DNA of 64,000 nt from Tetradesmus obliquus (GCA_030272155.1 CP126207.1:2170001-2234000), one strand, 5' to 3'; shown: positions 20,350-34,302, numbered from the stretch's first letter. Notes: generated by a model not told the origin, from the sequence alone. Program-made: numbers and translations.

Positions 20350-21200
20350 AGTATCGAGCCCCTGCATGGCATGGGTTTAGGGCTGTTGACGTGTGTTGCG
20401 AACCAGCAGCTCAGCCGCTGGTAATATTTGCAGTGATACAGCATCGAAGTTCGCAGTTTCTGACTACTATCACCGGATGTAAGCATCGCTGCACGCATAG
20501 CTTTGCCGTTGCCAAGTTTGACTCGGCATGATCTTACCACCTTGCTTGCTGTAGCGCGACAGGAATCCCTGATCACAACCGCGGAAATATACTATATGGC
20601 TTCAAATGTCGGATAGGAGCACGGCAGGAGCAGGAGGTCGGGCGAGGACGAGCAGGCATCACGCAATCGTGCAGCAGGTGAGGAGCAACAACCTGGCCAG
20701 ACATCGATGTATTGCAACACGCATCCGCAGTTCAGAAGTGATATTTCAGTAGAACACACAGCGTGCTACCTAGCATGAGCATTGCAGCTGTGCAGCATGC
20801 TGGCCAGAGCAGCAGCTGCGCCCTCCTGGCAGAACTGGTCTGCTGCATTTCAGCAGCAGCCAGGCTCTACACGATTTACTTATCAGCACCAGAACCTCCG
20901 CCAGTAACATACCATCTCTACTGTGCCATTGCCTCCTGCAGGCACATGTCAGGCATGGAGCATTGCTGCCAGGCACTCGGCAGCAGCAGCAGCGCGAGTG
21001 CCGCCAGCAGCTGTGGGTGCCAACACACCATGCCCATCAACAACCAAGACAATCACGTTGCAGCAGGTATGAAATGCATCCAGCATATGCAGTGCTGTCA
21101 CTACACCACATCAGCTGTTGCAACAGCTTGCAGCAACCAAGTTGAACAGCAGCAGGCAACCCATCTGCATGAGTTGCGCAAGCAGTGCATGCACCAACCT

Positions 21201-23113
21201 CTACCTCAGGCCTGGTGGGGCATACAGCCCACCACTGTTAATGATTGCCTGGTAGGTTGCTGGGAGGCTATCAATATCAGCCTGGACAGAAGCAGCTGGG
21301 TAGGCAAAGAACAATTCCACCAACTTGGCTATGCACTCCTTGTCATTGGGCTTGTTGTTCCAGCGCGCATAACGCCAGGCTGTCATTGCCTGGGTCAGGT
21401 ATGCATGCACATGCTCCACTACCTTGTGCATGTCAGGACTCAGGGCTGGCAAACTCAAAAGCCTGCCTGCAGGCCAGATGCCTAGCGACGCAAGCTCAGC
21501 CTTGGTGTGGGCTGTGCTGTTGTCCTGTGACAGCAGCCAGGGCGCGTGGCGCTGCAAACCCAGGCGTTCTGAGATGGTGTCCAGGTTGAGGTTGAGGTCC
21601 CAGATGCAATCCTCATACTCATCAGCTGTCATGCCTGTTGCCTCCTCATTTGTGGTGGTCTGCAGGTACCAGCAGCAGTGCAGGCAGCAGCACAGCAGCA
21701 GCGGCACGCGGCGGCAGGCCCAGGGGGAAGTTTAGCAAGGAGGCTGAACAGCTGTATAAGCCAGAATTAAACTACATGCTGCTGAAGGACCAAGCAGCAT
21801 ACAGCACCCTCAAGCTTGTGTTCAAGTGCAAGTGCTGCAACAGGAAGCACACAAGGCTGCTGGCACTGCAAACAGCATCCCGTGGCCAGCAGCCATTCGC
21901 ATGCCACGTGTGCACGCGCAGGGGCAGCAAGCATGAGAGGTTGCTGTATCAATTGCTGGACCAGTCTGCAGCTGTTGACTGCTATGCTGTTGAGGCAGTT
22001 GCTATTAGCAAGAAGATACAGCTGCAGGTAGCTGGCAGCAGCAAGGGGCTGTGGCTGAACCGGCACAAGTGGGATGCCATGCTGCTGAAGCCACACAGCT
22101 TGCTGATTGAGGTTCAAGGGGAGCAACACATAGATACAGAGGATGGCAGGCGCAACAACCGGGGTGACACGCTGGCAATCAGGCAAGCCAAGGATGAGGC
22201 ACTGGCAACAGCAGCACTGGCCTTTGGGTTCAGTGTGCTGTGGCTTCACGCGGGTGCTGCTGATGACCCGTGCGGCCGCGCCGTGCGCTGGGCAGCAGCT
22301 CTGCAGCAGGCGGTGCAGCACGTTACTGCTGGCAGGCCCCCCAAGCTGTTCATGGCATGAACTCACCCGGTAAGCACAGCCCTCCCTGTCCCATGGCATG
22401 CCAGTTGTGCCTGTGAAGAACTTGATCCACACAGGCCCCAGCTGGTAGTTGACGCCAATGATGTACTTCAGCTTGATCGTCTTGCGGTTGCGCGTGAGCC
22501 GTGGCATGCTCCAGGCAAAGTCCTCTGCATCGCTGCTATACCAGCCCCTGGTGCAGCATTGGCTGAGGCACATCACCTTTTCATCCACATACACCACCCA
22601 AGGCTTCTGCTCCTCAAACACCTGCAGCTTCTCACCACACGATGTCACCCTGTCCCGCTTGTGCTGCGCGTCCAGGTAGGGCCGGTTGCGCACCTTGCCA
22701 TACTGGAAGTGCGGGTCAATCTGCCTCATGTGCCTGGTCAGGGTCTCGCCGGAGACGCCAGCGGCTGTGATGATGTCACGCACCACGGGGTTGGTTGTCA
22801 TGAGCGCGTGTACCGACTCGTACGGCCGCGGCCTGCCTGCTGCATACCAGTTGAGGCATTCAGCATAGCATGTGTGCGTCTGAGCATCAGTCAGTTTTGG
22901 CGGACGGCCGCTGCCTGACTCAGGGACGACAATGTTGCCGTCAACATCCATGCGCGGGCCCCAAATCCGCATGTATTGCAGTGGATTAGAGGGCACAGGC
23001 AGGCCTGCGTCCTCTAGCATGGTGCGCATGGCCGCTGTGGCTGCATTGACATTGCCCCTGTTGGCCCTGTATGCAAGGCCAGCGGCAGCCTCCAGGCCGA
23101 CTGTCAAGGTCAT
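21201..23113 (-). CDS. Tc1/mariner-like DDE transposase, array copy
   Basis: Exons 23113-22367 and 21659-21201. Same translation as the first full copy; intact. Confidence 0.85.
21776..22360 (+). CDS. Zinc-ribbon PD-(D/E)XK-like nuclease, array copy
   Basis: Lies antisense in the intron 21660-22366. Same translation as the first full copy; intact. Confidence 0.7.
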   Translation: MLLKDQAAYSTLKLVFKCKCCNRKHTRLLALQTASRGQQPFACHVCTRRGSKHERLLYQLLDQSAAVDCYAVEAVAISKKIQLQVAGSSKGLWLNRHKWDAMLLKPHSLLIEVQGEQHIDTEDGRRNNRGDTLAIRQAKDEALATAALAFGFSVLWLHAGAADDPCGRAVRWAAALQQAVQHVTAGRPPKLFMA

Positions 23114-23301
23114 GTTCTGCAGTTACAGTACAAACCCTAGTCAGTGGTGAACCTTGGACATGAGCAGTAGTGACGCCGGCGGTGCTTGGTTGAGGGTGCG
23201 GCTTGGCTGTGCAGACGGCATTAGCATGCTATGTCATTGTGTAGCACTGTATTGTGAATGCAGTATTGTCTGTTGAGTAATCATGAATATTTAATTGAAG
23301 T

Positions 23302-24016
23302 CACTGGGTCTCATAAAGATTCTCGCCTCGTACATGCAGGTACATAGTCAAGATCCGTATGCATCTATTGGTGTGCTCAGATTGTGCGCAGCCTGCGTGC
23401 ATGTCCAGAAAACCGAGTTTACGTATGTCCCTGGGCGCCCTAAGAAACTGCGGGGATTTGCGTGTTTTGGCCCTGCTGTGCTGCTTCGAGTGAAACATAA
23501 AAAGTATGCTTGCATCTGACAGCAGCAGCAGGGCTGACCATGCACTGTGGGCTTGTGTGTGCTTCTGTGATGGCATTACATTGCTGGTGTGCACTCGTGA
23601 TGTTCGCCCTGCCTGGCTTTGCTACTTGCAAATAACGCGTTTTGTGCATCTCGATAATTTGGGTGTGACACAGTGATGCAGCGCGCTGCAGCAGCAGCCC
23701 AGCTGGCCCACCTGCTGCCTGCAACCAGCTCCTGGCCCCTTGCTGTGCTGATGTGTGCTGTTGGCAGCCTTGCCCCAAGTACCGTTTTCGTTGCTGTTCT
23801 GTGCGGAAGTTACATGTGCTGAAAAGCAGTACTTCTGGGGGGTCGACAGCAGCAGCAGCACGCAGCACAGCAGGAGTGCATGCATTCAGCCTCTTCAGCC
23901 CTGCATTGTGTGCCTGTGGTAACCGTCCTTACACGTACGAGTTTGCGATTGATACTGTTGCAACTCAGATACTTGGCAGGCAAAAGGCCCTGTGAGAATG
24001 AATATGAGACCCAGTG
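23302..24016. mobile_element. CACTA-like nested element, unit copy 7
   Basis: Same termini and AGT flanks as the element at 1300-2014. Confidence 0.72.
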
Positions 24017-24867
24017 AGTATCGAGCCCCTGCATGGCATGGGTTTAGGGCTGTTGACGTGTGTTGCGAACCAGCAGCTCAGCCGCTGGTAATATTTGCAG
24101 TGATACAGCATCGAAGTTCGCAGTTTCTGACTACTATCACCGGATGTAAGCATCGCTGCACGCATAGCTTTGCCGTTGCCAAGTTTGACTCGGCATGATC
24201 TTACCACCTTGCTTGCTGTAGCGCGACAGGAATCCCTGATCACAACCGCGGAAATATACTATATGGCTTCAAATGTCGGATAGGAGCACGGCAGGAGCAG
24301 GAGGTCGGGCGAGGACGAGCAGGCATCACGCAATCGTGCAGCAGGTGAGGAGCAACAACCTGGCCAGACATCGATGTATTGCAACACGCATCCGCAGTTC
24401 AGAAGTGATATTTCAGTAGAACACACAGCGTGCTACCTAGCATGAGCATTGCAGCTGTGCAGCATGCTGGCCAGAGCAGCAGCTGCGCCCTCCTGGCAGA
24501 ACTGGTCTGCTGCATTTCAGCAGCAGCCAGGCTCTACACGATTTACTTATCAGCACCAGAACCTCCGCCAGTAACATACCATCTCTACTGTGCCATTGCC
24601 TCCTGCAGGCACATGTCAGGCATGGAGCATTGCTGCCAGGCACTCGGCAGCAGCAGCAGCGCGAGTGCCGCCAGCAGCTGTGGGTGCCAACACACCATGC
24701 CCATCAACAACCAAGACAATCACGTTGCAGCAGGTATGAAATGCATCCAGCATATGCAGTGCTGTCACTACACCACATCAGCTGTTGCAACAGCTTGCAG
24801 CAACCAAGTTGAACAGCAGCAGGCAACCCATCTGCATGAGTTGCGCAAGCAGTGCATGCACCAACCT

Positions 24868-26780
24868 CTACCTCAGGCCTGGTGGGGCATACAGCCCACC
24901 ACTGTTAATGATTGCCTGGTAGGTTGCTGGGAGGCTATCAATATCAGCCTGGACAGAAGCAGCTGGGTAGGCAAAGAACAATTCCACCAACTTGGCTATG
25001 CACTCCTTGTCATTGGGCTTGTTGTTCCAGCGCGCATAACGCCAGGCTGTCATTGCCTGGGTCAGGTATGCATGCACATGCTCCACTACCTTGTGCATGT
25101 CAGGACTCAGGGCTGGCAAACTCAAAAGCCTGCCTGCAGGCCAGATGCCTAGCGACGCAAGCTCAGCCTTGGTGTGGGCTGTGCTGTTGTCCTGTGACAG
25201 CAGCCAGGGCGCGTGGCGCTGCAAACCCAGGCGTTCTGAGATGGTGTCCAGGTTGAGGTTGAGGTCCCAGATGCAATCCTCATACTCATCAGCTGTCATG
25301 CCTGTTGCCTCCTCATTTGTGGTGGTCTGCAGGTACCAGCAGCAGTGCAGGCAGCAGCACAGCAGCAGCGGCACGCGGCGGCAGGCCCAGGGGGAAGTTT
25401 AGCAAGGAGGCTGAACAGCTGTATAAGCCAGAATTAAACTACATGCTGCTGAAGGACCAAGCAGCATACAGCACCCTCAAGCTTGTGTTCAAGTGCAAGT
25501 GCTGCAACAGGAAGCACACAAGGCTGCTGGCACTGCAAACAGCATCCCGTGGCCAGCAGCCATTCGCATGCCACGTGTGCACGCGCAGGGGCAGCAAGCA
25601 TGAGAGGTTGCTGTATCAATTGCTGGACCAGTCTGCAGCTGTTGACTGCTATGCTGTTGAGGCAGTTGCTATTAGCAAGAAGATACAGCTGCAGGTAGCT
25701 GGCAGCAGCAAGGGGCTGTGGCTGAACCGGCACAAGTGGGATGCCATGCTGCTGAAGCCACACAGCTTGCTGATTGAGGTTCAAGGGGAGCAACACATAG
25801 ATACAGAGGATGGCAGGCGCAACAACCGGGGTGACACGCTGGCAATCAGGCAAGCCAAGGATGAGGCACTGGCAACAGCAGCACTGGCCTTTGGGTTCAG
25901 TGTGCTGTGGCTTCACGCGGGTGCTGCTGATGACCCGTGCGGCCGCGCCGTGCGCTGGGCAGCAGCTCTGCAGCAGGCGGTGCAGCACGTTACTGCTGGC
26001 AGGCCCCCCAAGCTGTTCATGGCATGAACTCACCCGGTAAGCACAGCCCTCCCTGTCCCATGGCATGCCAGTTGTGCCTGTGAAGAACTTGATCCACACA
26101 GGCCCCAGCTGGTAGTTGACGCCAATGATGTACTTCAGCTTGATCGTCTTGCGGTTGCGCGTGAGCCGTGGCATGCTCCAGGCAAAGTCCTCTGCATCGC
26201 TGCTATACCAGCCCCTGGTGCAGCATTGGCTGAGGCACATCACCTTTTCATCCACATACACCACCCAAGGCTTCTGCTCCTCAAACACCTGCAGCTTCTC
26301 ACCACACGATGTCACCCTGTCCCGCTTGTGCTGCGCGTCCAGGTAGGGCCGGTTGCGCACCTTGCCATACTGGAAGTGCGGGTCAATCTGCCTCATGTGC
26401 CTGGTCAGGGTCTCGCCGGAGACGCCAGCGGCTGTGATGATGTCACGCACCACGGGGTTGGTTGTCATGAGCGCGTGTACCGACTCGTACGGCCGCGGCC
26501 TGCCTGCTGCATACCAGTTGAGGCATTCAGCATAGCATGTGTGCGTCTGAGCATCAGTCAGTTTTGGCGGACGGCCGCTGCCTGACTCAGGGACGACAAT
26601 GTTGCCGTCAACATCCATGCGCGGGCCCCAAATCCGCATGTATTGCAGTGGATTAGAGGGCACAGGCAGGCCTGCGTCCTCTAGCATGGTGCGCATGGCC
26701 GCTGTGGCTGCATTGACATTGCCCCTGTTGGCCCTGTATGCAAGGCCAGCGGCAGCCTCCAGGCCGACTGTCAAGGTCAT
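24868..26780 (-). CDS. Tc1/mariner-like DDE transposase, array copy
   Basis: Exons 26780-26034 and 25326-24868. Same translation as the first full copy; intact. Confidence 0.85.
25443..26027 (+). CDS. Zinc-ribbon PD-(D/E)XK-like nuclease, array copy
   Basis: Lies antisense in the intron 25327-26033. Same translation as the first full copy; intact. Confidence 0.7.
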   Translation: MLLKDQAAYSTLKLVFKCKCCNRKHTRLLALQTASRGQQPFACHVCTRRGSKHERLLYQLLDQSAAVDCYAVEAVAISKKIQLQVAGSSKGLWLNRHKWDAMLLKPHSLLIEVQGEQHIDTEDGRRNNRGDTLAIRQAKDEALATAALAFGFSVLWLHAGAADDPCGRAVRWAAALQQAVQHVTAGRPPKLFMA

Positions 26781-26968
26781 GTTCTGCAGTTACAGTACAA
26801 ACCCTAGTCAGTGGTGAACCTTGGACATGAGCAGTAGTGACGCCGGCGGTGCTTGGTTGAGGGTGCGGCTTGGCTGTGCAGACGGCATTAGCATGCTATG
26901 TCATTGTGTAGCACTGTATTGTGAATGCAGTATTGTCTGTTGAGTAATCATGAATATTTAATTGAAGT

Positions 26969-27683
26969 CACTGGGTCTCATAAAGATTCTCGCCTCGTAC
27001 ATGCAGGTACATAGTCAAGATCCGTATGCATCTATTGGTGTGCTCAGATTGTGCGCAGCCTGCGTGCATGTCCAGAAAACCGAGTTTACGTATGTCCCTG
27101 GGCGCCCTAAGAAACTGCGGGGATTTGCGTGTTTTGGCCCTGCTGTGCTGCTTCGAGTGAAACATAAAAAGTATGCTTGCATCTGACAGCAGCAGCAGGG
27201 CTGACCATGCACTGTGGGCTTGTGTGTGCTTCTGTGATGGCATTACATTGCTGGTGTGCACTCGTGATGTTCGCCCTGCCTGGCTTTGCTACTTGCAAAT
27301 AACGCGTTTTGTGCATCTCGATAATTTGGGTGTGACACAGTGATGCAGCGCGCTGCAGCAGCAGCCCAGCTGGCCCACCTGCTGCCTGCAACCAGCTCCT
27401 GGCCCCTTGCTGTGCTGATGTGTGCTGTTGGCAGCCTTGCCCCAAGTACCGTTTTCGTTGCTGTTCTGTGCGGAAGTTACATGTGCTGAAAAGCAGTACT
27501 TCTGGGGGGTCGACAGCAGCAGCAGCACGCAGCACAGCAGGAGTGCATGCATTCAGCCTCTTCAGCCCTGCATTGTGTGCCTGTGGTAACCGTCCTTACA
27601 CGTACGAGTTTGCGATTGATACTGTTGCAACTCAGATACTTGGCAGGCAAAAGGCCCTGTGAGAATGAATATGAGACCCAGTG
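26969..27683. mobile_element. CACTA-like nested element, unit copy 8
   Basis: Same termini and AGT flanks as the element at 1300-2014. Confidence 0.72.
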
Positions 27684-28534
27684 AGTATCGAGCCCCTGCA
27701 TGGCATGGGTTTAGGGCTGTTGACGTGTGTTGCGAACCAGCAGCTCAGCCGCTGGTAATATTTGCAGTGATACAGCATCGAAGTTCGCAGTTTCTGACTA
27801 CTATCACCGGATGTAAGCATCGCTGCACGCATAGCTTTGCCGTTGCCAAGTTTGACTCGGCATGATCTTACCACCTTGCTTGCTGTAGCGCGACAGGAAT
27901 CCCTGATCACAACCGCGGAAATATACTATATGGCTTCAAATGTCGGATAGGAGCACGGCAGGAGCAGGAGGTCGGGCGAGGACGAGCAGGCATCACGCAA
28001 TCGTGCAGCAGGTGAGGAGCAACAACCTGGCCAGACATCGATGTATTGCAACACGCATCCGCAGTTCAGAAGTGATATTTCAGTAGAACACACAGCGTGC
28101 TACCTAGCATGAGCATTGCAGCTGTGCAGCATGCTGGCCAGAGCAGCAGCTGCGCCCTCCTGGCAGAACTGGTCTGCTGCATTTCAGCAGCAGCCAGGCT
28201 CTACACGATTTACTTATCAGCACCAGAACCTCCGCCAGTAACATACCATCTCTACTGTGCCATTGCCTCCTGCAGGCACATGTCAGGCATGGAGCATTGC
28301 TGCCAGGCACTCGGCAGCAGCAGCAGCGCGAGTGCCGCCAGCAGCTGTGGGTGCCAACACACCATGCCCATCAACAACCAAGACAATCACGTTGCAGCAG
28401 GTATGAAATGCATCCAGCATATGCAGTGCTGTCACTACACCACATCAGCTGTTGCAACAGCTTGCAGCAACCAAGTTGAACAGCAGCAGGCAACCCATCT
28501 GCATGAGTTGCGCAAGCAGTGCATGCACCAACCT

Positions 28535-30447
28535 CTACCTCAGGCCTGGTGGGGCATACAGCCCACCACTGTTAATGATTGCCTGGTAGGTTGCTGGGAG
28601 GCTATCAATATCAGCCTGGACAGAAGCAGCTGGGTAGGCAAAGAACAATTCCACCAACTTGGCTATGCACTCCTTGTCATTGGGCTTGTTGTTCCAGCGC
28701 GCATAACGCCAGGCTGTCATTGCCTGGGTCAGGTATGCATGCACATGCTCCACTACCTTGTGCATGTCAGGACTCAGGGCTGGCAAACTCAAAAGCCTGC
28801 CTGCAGGCCAGATGCCTAGCGACGCAAGCTCAGCCTTGGTGTGGGCTGTGCTGTTGTCCTGTGACAGCAGCCAGGGCGCGTGGCGCTGCAAACCCAGGCG
28901 TTCTGAGATGGTGTCCAGGTTGAGGTTGAGGTCCCAGATGCAATCCTCATACTCATCAGCTGTCATGCCTGTTGCCTCCTCATTTGTGGTGGTCTGCAGG
29001 TACCAGCAGCAGTGCAGGCAGCAGCACAGCAGCAGCGGCACGCGGCGGCAGGCCCAGGGGGAAGTTTAGCAAGGAGGCTGAACAGCTGTATAAGCCAGAA
29101 TTAAACTACATGCTGCTGAAGGACCAAGCAGCATACAGCACCCTCAAGCTTGTGTTCAAGTGCAAGTGCTGCAACAGGAAGCACACAAGGCTGCTGGCAC
29201 TGCAAACAGCATCCCGTGGCCAGCAGCCATTCGCATGCCACGTGTGCACGCGCAGGGGCAGCAAGCATGAGAGGTTGCTGTATCAATTGCTGGACCAGTC
29301 TGCAGCTGTTGACTGCTATGCTGTTGAGGCAGTTGCTATTAGCAAGAAGATACAGCTGCAGGTAGCTGGCAGCAGCAAGGGGCTGTGGCTGAACCGGCAC
29401 AAGTGGGATGCCATGCTGCTGAAGCCACACAGCTTGCTGATTGAGGTTCAAGGGGAGCAACACATAGATACAGAGGATGGCAGGCGCAACAACCGGGGTG
29501 ACACGCTGGCAATCAGGCAAGCCAAGGATGAGGCACTGGCAACAGCAGCACTGGCCTTTGGGTTCAGTGTGCTGTGGCTTCACGCGGGTGCTGCTGATGA
29601 CCCGTGCGGCCGCGCCGTGCGCTGGGCAGCAGCTCTGCAGCAGGCGGTGCAGCACGTTACTGCTGGCAGGCCCCCCAAGCTGTTCATGGCATGAACTCAC
29701 CCGGTAAGCACAGCCCTCCCTGTCCCATGGCATGCCAGTTGTGCCTGTGAAGAACTTGATCCACACAGGCCCCAGCTGGTAGTTGACGCCAATGATGTAC
29801 TTCAGCTTGATCGTCTTGCGGTTGCGCGTGAGCCGTGGCATGCTCCAGGCAAAGTCCTCTGCATCGCTGCTATACCAGCCCCTGGTGCAGCATTGGCTGA
29901 GGCACATCACCTTTTCATCCACATACACCACCCAAGGCTTCTGCTCCTCAAACACCTGCAGCTTCTCACCACACGATGTCACCCTGTCCCGCTTGTGCTG
30001 CGCGTCCAGGTAGGGCCGGTTGCGCACCTTGCCATACTGGAAGTGCGGGTCAATCTGCCTCATGTGCCTGGTCAGGGTCTCGCCGGAGACGCCAGCGGCT
30101 GTGATGATGTCACGCACCACGGGGTTGGTTGTCATGAGCGCGTGTACCGACTCGTACGGCCGCGGCCTGCCTGCTGCATACCAGTTGAGGCATTCAGCAT
30201 AGCATGTGTGCGTCTGAGCATCAGTCAGTTTTGGCGGACGGCCGCTGCCTGACTCAGGGACGACAATGTTGCCGTCAACATCCATGCGCGGGCCCCAAAT
30301 CCGCATGTATTGCAGTGGATTAGAGGGCACAGGCAGGCCTGCGTCCTCTAGCATGGTGCGCATGGCCGCTGTGGCTGCATTGACATTGCCCCTGTTGGCC
30401 CTGTATGCAAGGCCAGCGGCAGCCTCCAGGCCGACTGTCAAGGTCAT
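28535..30447 (-). CDS. Tc1/mariner-like DDE transposase, array copy
   Basis: Exons 30447-29701 and 28993-28535. Same translation as the first full copy; intact. Confidence 0.85.
29110..29694 (+). CDS. Zinc-ribbon PD-(D/E)XK-like nuclease, array copy
   Basis: Lies antisense in the intron 28994-29700. Same translation as the first full copy; intact. Confidence 0.7.
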   Translation: MLLKDQAAYSTLKLVFKCKCCNRKHTRLLALQTASRGQQPFACHVCTRRGSKHERLLYQLLDQSAAVDCYAVEAVAISKKIQLQVAGSSKGLWLNRHKWDAMLLKPHSLLIEVQGEQHIDTEDGRRNNRGDTLAIRQAKDEALATAALAFGFSVLWLHAGAADDPCGRAVRWAAALQQAVQHVTAGRPPKLFMA

Positions 30448-30635
30448 GTTCTGCAGTTACAGTACAAACCCTAGTCAGTGGTGAACCTTGGACATGAGCA
30501 GTAGTGACGCCGGCGGTGCTTGGTTGAGGGTGCGGCTTGGCTGTGCAGACGGCATTAGCATGCTATGTCATTGTGTAGCACTGTATTGTGAATGCAGTAT
30601 TGTCTGTTGAGTAATCATGAATATTTAATTGAAGT

Positions 30636-31350
30636 CACTGGGTCTCATAAAGATTCTCGCCTCGTACATGCAGGTACATAGTCAAGATCCGTATGCATCT
30701 ATTGGTGTGCTCAGATTGTGCGCAGCCTGCGTGCATGTCCAGAAAACCGAGTTTACGTATGTCCCTGGGCGCCCTAAGAAACTGCGGGGATTTGCGTGTT
30801 TTGGCCCTGCTGTGCTGCTTCGAGTGAAACATAAAAAGTATGCTTGCATCTGACAGCAGCAGCAGGGCTGACCATGCACTGTGGGCTTGTGTGTGCTTCT
30901 GTGATGGCATTACATTGCTGGTGTGCACTCGTGATGTTCGCCCTGCCTGGCTTTGCTACTTGCAAATAACGCGTTTTGTGCATCTCGATAATTTGGGTGT
31001 GACACAGTGATGCAGCGCGCTGCAGCAGCAGCCCAGCTGGCCCACCTGCTGCCTGCAACCAGCTCCTGGCCCCTTGCTGTGCTGATGTGTGCTGTTGGCA
31101 GCCTTGCCCCAAGTACCGTTTTCGTTGCTGTTCTGTGCGGAAGTTACATGTGCTGAAAAGCAGTACTTCTGGGGGGTCGACAGCAGCAGCAGCACGCAGC
31201 ACAGCAGGAGTGCATGCATTCAGCCTCTTCAGCCCTGCATTGTGTGCCTGTGGTAACCGTCCTTACACGTACGAGTTTGCGATTGATACTGTTGCAACTC
31301 AGATACTTGGCAGGCAAAAGGCCCTGTGAGAATGAATATGAGACCCAGTG
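30636..31350. mobile_element. CACTA-like nested element, unit copy 9
   Basis: Same termini and AGT flanks as the element at 1300-2014. Confidence 0.72.
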
Positions 31351-32201
31351 AGTATCGAGCCCCTGCATGGCATGGGTTTAGGGCTGTTGACGTGTGTTGC
31401 GAACCAGCAGCTCAGCCGCTGGTAATATTTGCAGTGATACAGCATCGAAGTTCGCAGTTTCTGACTACTATCACCGGATGTAAGCATCGCTGCACGCATA
31501 GCTTTGCCGTTGCCAAGTTTGACTCGGCATGATCTTACCACCTTGCTTGCTGTAGCGCGACAGGAATCCCTGATCACAACCGCGGAAATATACTATATGG
31601 CTTCAAATGTCGGATAGGAGCACGGCAGGAGCAGGAGGTCGGGCGAGGACGAGCAGGCATCACGCAATCGTGCAGCAGGTGAGGAGCAACAACCTGGCCA
31701 GACATCGATGTATTGCAACACGCATCCGCAGTTCAGAAGTGATATTTCAGTAGAACACACAGCGTGCTACCTAGCATGAGCATTGCAGCTGTGCAGCATG
31801 CTGGCCAGAGCAGCAGCTGCGCCCTCCTGGCAGAACTGGTCTGCTGCATTTCAGCAGCAGCCAGGCTCTACACGATTTACTTATCAGCACCAGAACCTCC
31901 GCCAGTAACATACCATCTCTACTGTGCCATTGCCTCCTGCAGGCACATGTCAGGCATGGAGCATTGCTGCCAGGCACTCGGCAGCAGCAGCAGCGCGAGT
32001 GCCGCCAGCAGCTGTGGGTGCCAACACACCATGCCCATCAACAACCAAGACAATCACGTTGCAGCAGGTATGAAATGCATCCAGCATATGCAGTGCTGTC
32101 ACTACACCACATCAGCTGTTGCAACAGCTTGCAGCAACCAAGTTGAACAGCAGCAGGCAACCCATCTGCATGAGTTGCGCAAGCAGTGCATGCACCAACC
32201 T

Positions 32202-34114
32202 CTACCTCAGGCCTGGTGGGGCATACAGCCCACCACTGTTAATGATTGCCTGGTAGGTTGCTGGGAGGCTATCAATATCAGCCTGGACAGAAGCAGCTGG
32301 GTAGGCAAAGAACAATTCCACCAACTTGGCTATGCACTCCTTGTCATTGGGCTTGTTGTTCCAGCGCGCATAACGCCAGGCTGTCATTGCCTGGGTCAGG
32401 TATGCATGCACATGCTCCACTACCTTGTGCATGTCAGGACTCAGGGCTGGCAAACTCAAAAGCCTGCCTGCAGGCCAGATGCCTAGCGACGCAAGCTCAG
32501 CCTTGGTGTGGGCTGTGCTGTTGTCCTGTGACAGCAGCCAGGGCGCGTGGCGCTGCAAACCCAGGCGTTCTGAGATGGTGTCCAGGTTGAGGTTGAGGTC
32601 CCAGATGCAATCCTCATACTCATCAGCTGTCATGCCTGTTGCCTCCTCATTTGTGGTGGTCTGCAGGTACCAGCAGCAGTGCAGGCAGCAGCACAGCAGC
32701 AGCGGCACGCGGCGGCAGGCCCAGGGGGAAGTTTAGCAAGGAGGCTGAACAGCTGTATAAGCCAGAATTAAACTACATGCTGCTGAAGGACCAAGCAGCA
32801 TACAGCACCCTCAAGCTTGTGTTCAAGTGCAAGTGCTGCAACAGGAAGCACACAAGGCTGCTGGCACTGCAAACAGCATCCCGTGGCCAGCAGCCATTCG
32901 CATGCCACGTGTGCACGCGCAGGGGCAGCAAGCATGAGAGGTTGCTGTATCAATTGCTGGACCAGTCTGCAGCTGTTGACTGCTATGCTGTTGAGGCAGT
33001 TGCTATTAGCAAGAAGATACAGCTGCAGGTAGCTGGCAGCAGCAAGGGGCTGTGGCTGAACCGGCACAAGTGGGATGCCATGCTGCTGAAGCCACACAGC
33101 TTGCTGATTGAGGTTCAAGGGGAGCAACACATAGATACAGAGGATGGCAGGCGCAACAACCGGGGTGACACGCTGGCAATCAGGCAAGCCAAGGATGAGG
33201 CACTGGCAACAGCAGCACTGGCCTTTGGGTTCAGTGTGCTGTGGCTTCACGCGGGTGCTGCTGATGACCCGTGCGGCCGCGCCGTGCGCTGGGCAGCAGC
33301 TCTGCAGCAGGCGGTGCAGCACGTTACTGCTGGCAGGCCCCCCAAGCTGTTCATGGCATGAACTCACCCGGTAAGCACAGCCCTCCCTGTCCCATGGCAT
33401 GCCAGTTGTGCCTGTGAAGAACTTGATCCACACAGGCCCCAGCTGGTAGTTGACGCCAATGATGTACTTCAGCTTGATCGTCTTGCGGTTGCGCGTGAGC
33501 CGTGGCATGCTCCAGGCAAAGTCCTCTGCATCGCTGCTATACCAGCCCCTGGTGCAGCATTGGCTGAGGCACATCACCTTTTCATCCACATACACCACCC
33601 AAGGCTTCTGCTCCTCAAACACCTGCAGCTTCTCACCACACGATGTCACCCTGTCCCGCTTGTGCTGCGCGTCCAGGTAGGGCCGGTTGCGCACCTTGCC
33701 ATACTGGAAGTGCGGGTCAATCTGCCTCATGTGCCTGGTCAGGGTCTCGCCGGAGACGCCAGCGGCTGTGATGATGTCACGCACCACGGGGTTGGTTGTC
33801 ATGAGCGCGTGTACCGACTCGTACGGCCGCGGCCTGCCTGCTGCATACCAGTTGAGGCATTCAGCATAGCATGTGTGCGTCTGAGCATCAGTCAGTTTTG
33901 GCGGACGGCCGCTGCCTGACTCAGGGACGACAATGTTGCCGTCAACATCCATGCGCGGGCCCCAAATCCGCATGTATTGCAGTGGATTAGAGGGCACAGG
34001 CAGGCCTGCGTCCTCTAGCATGGTGCGCATGGCCGCTGTGGCTGCATTGACATTGCCCCTGTTGGCCCTGTATGCAAGGCCAGCGGCAGCCTCCAGGCCG
34101 ACTGTCAAGGTCAT
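32202..34114 (-). CDS. Tc1/mariner-like DDE transposase, array copy
   Basis: Exons 34114-33368 and 32660-32202. Same translation as the first full copy; intact. Confidence 0.85.
32777..33361 (+). CDS. Zinc-ribbon PD-(D/E)XK-like nuclease, array copy
   Basis: Lies antisense in the intron 32661-33367. Same translation as the first full copy; intact. Confidence 0.7.
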   Translation: MLLKDQAAYSTLKLVFKCKCCNRKHTRLLALQTASRGQQPFACHVCTRRGSKHERLLYQLLDQSAAVDCYAVEAVAISKKIQLQVAGSSKGLWLNRHKWDAMLLKPHSLLIEVQGEQHIDTEDGRRNNRGDTLAIRQAKDEALATAALAFGFSVLWLHAGAADDPCGRAVRWAAALQQAVQHVTAGRPPKLFMA

Positions 34115-34302
34115 GTTCTGCAGTTACAGTACAAACCCTAGTCAGTGGTGAACCTTGGACATGAGCAGTAGTGACGCCGGCGGTGCTTGGTTGAGGGTGC
34201 GGCTTGGCTGTGCAGACGGCATTAGCATGCTATGTCATTGTGTAGCACTGTATTGTGAATGCAGTATTGTCTGTTGAGTAATCATGAATATTTAATTGAA
34301 GT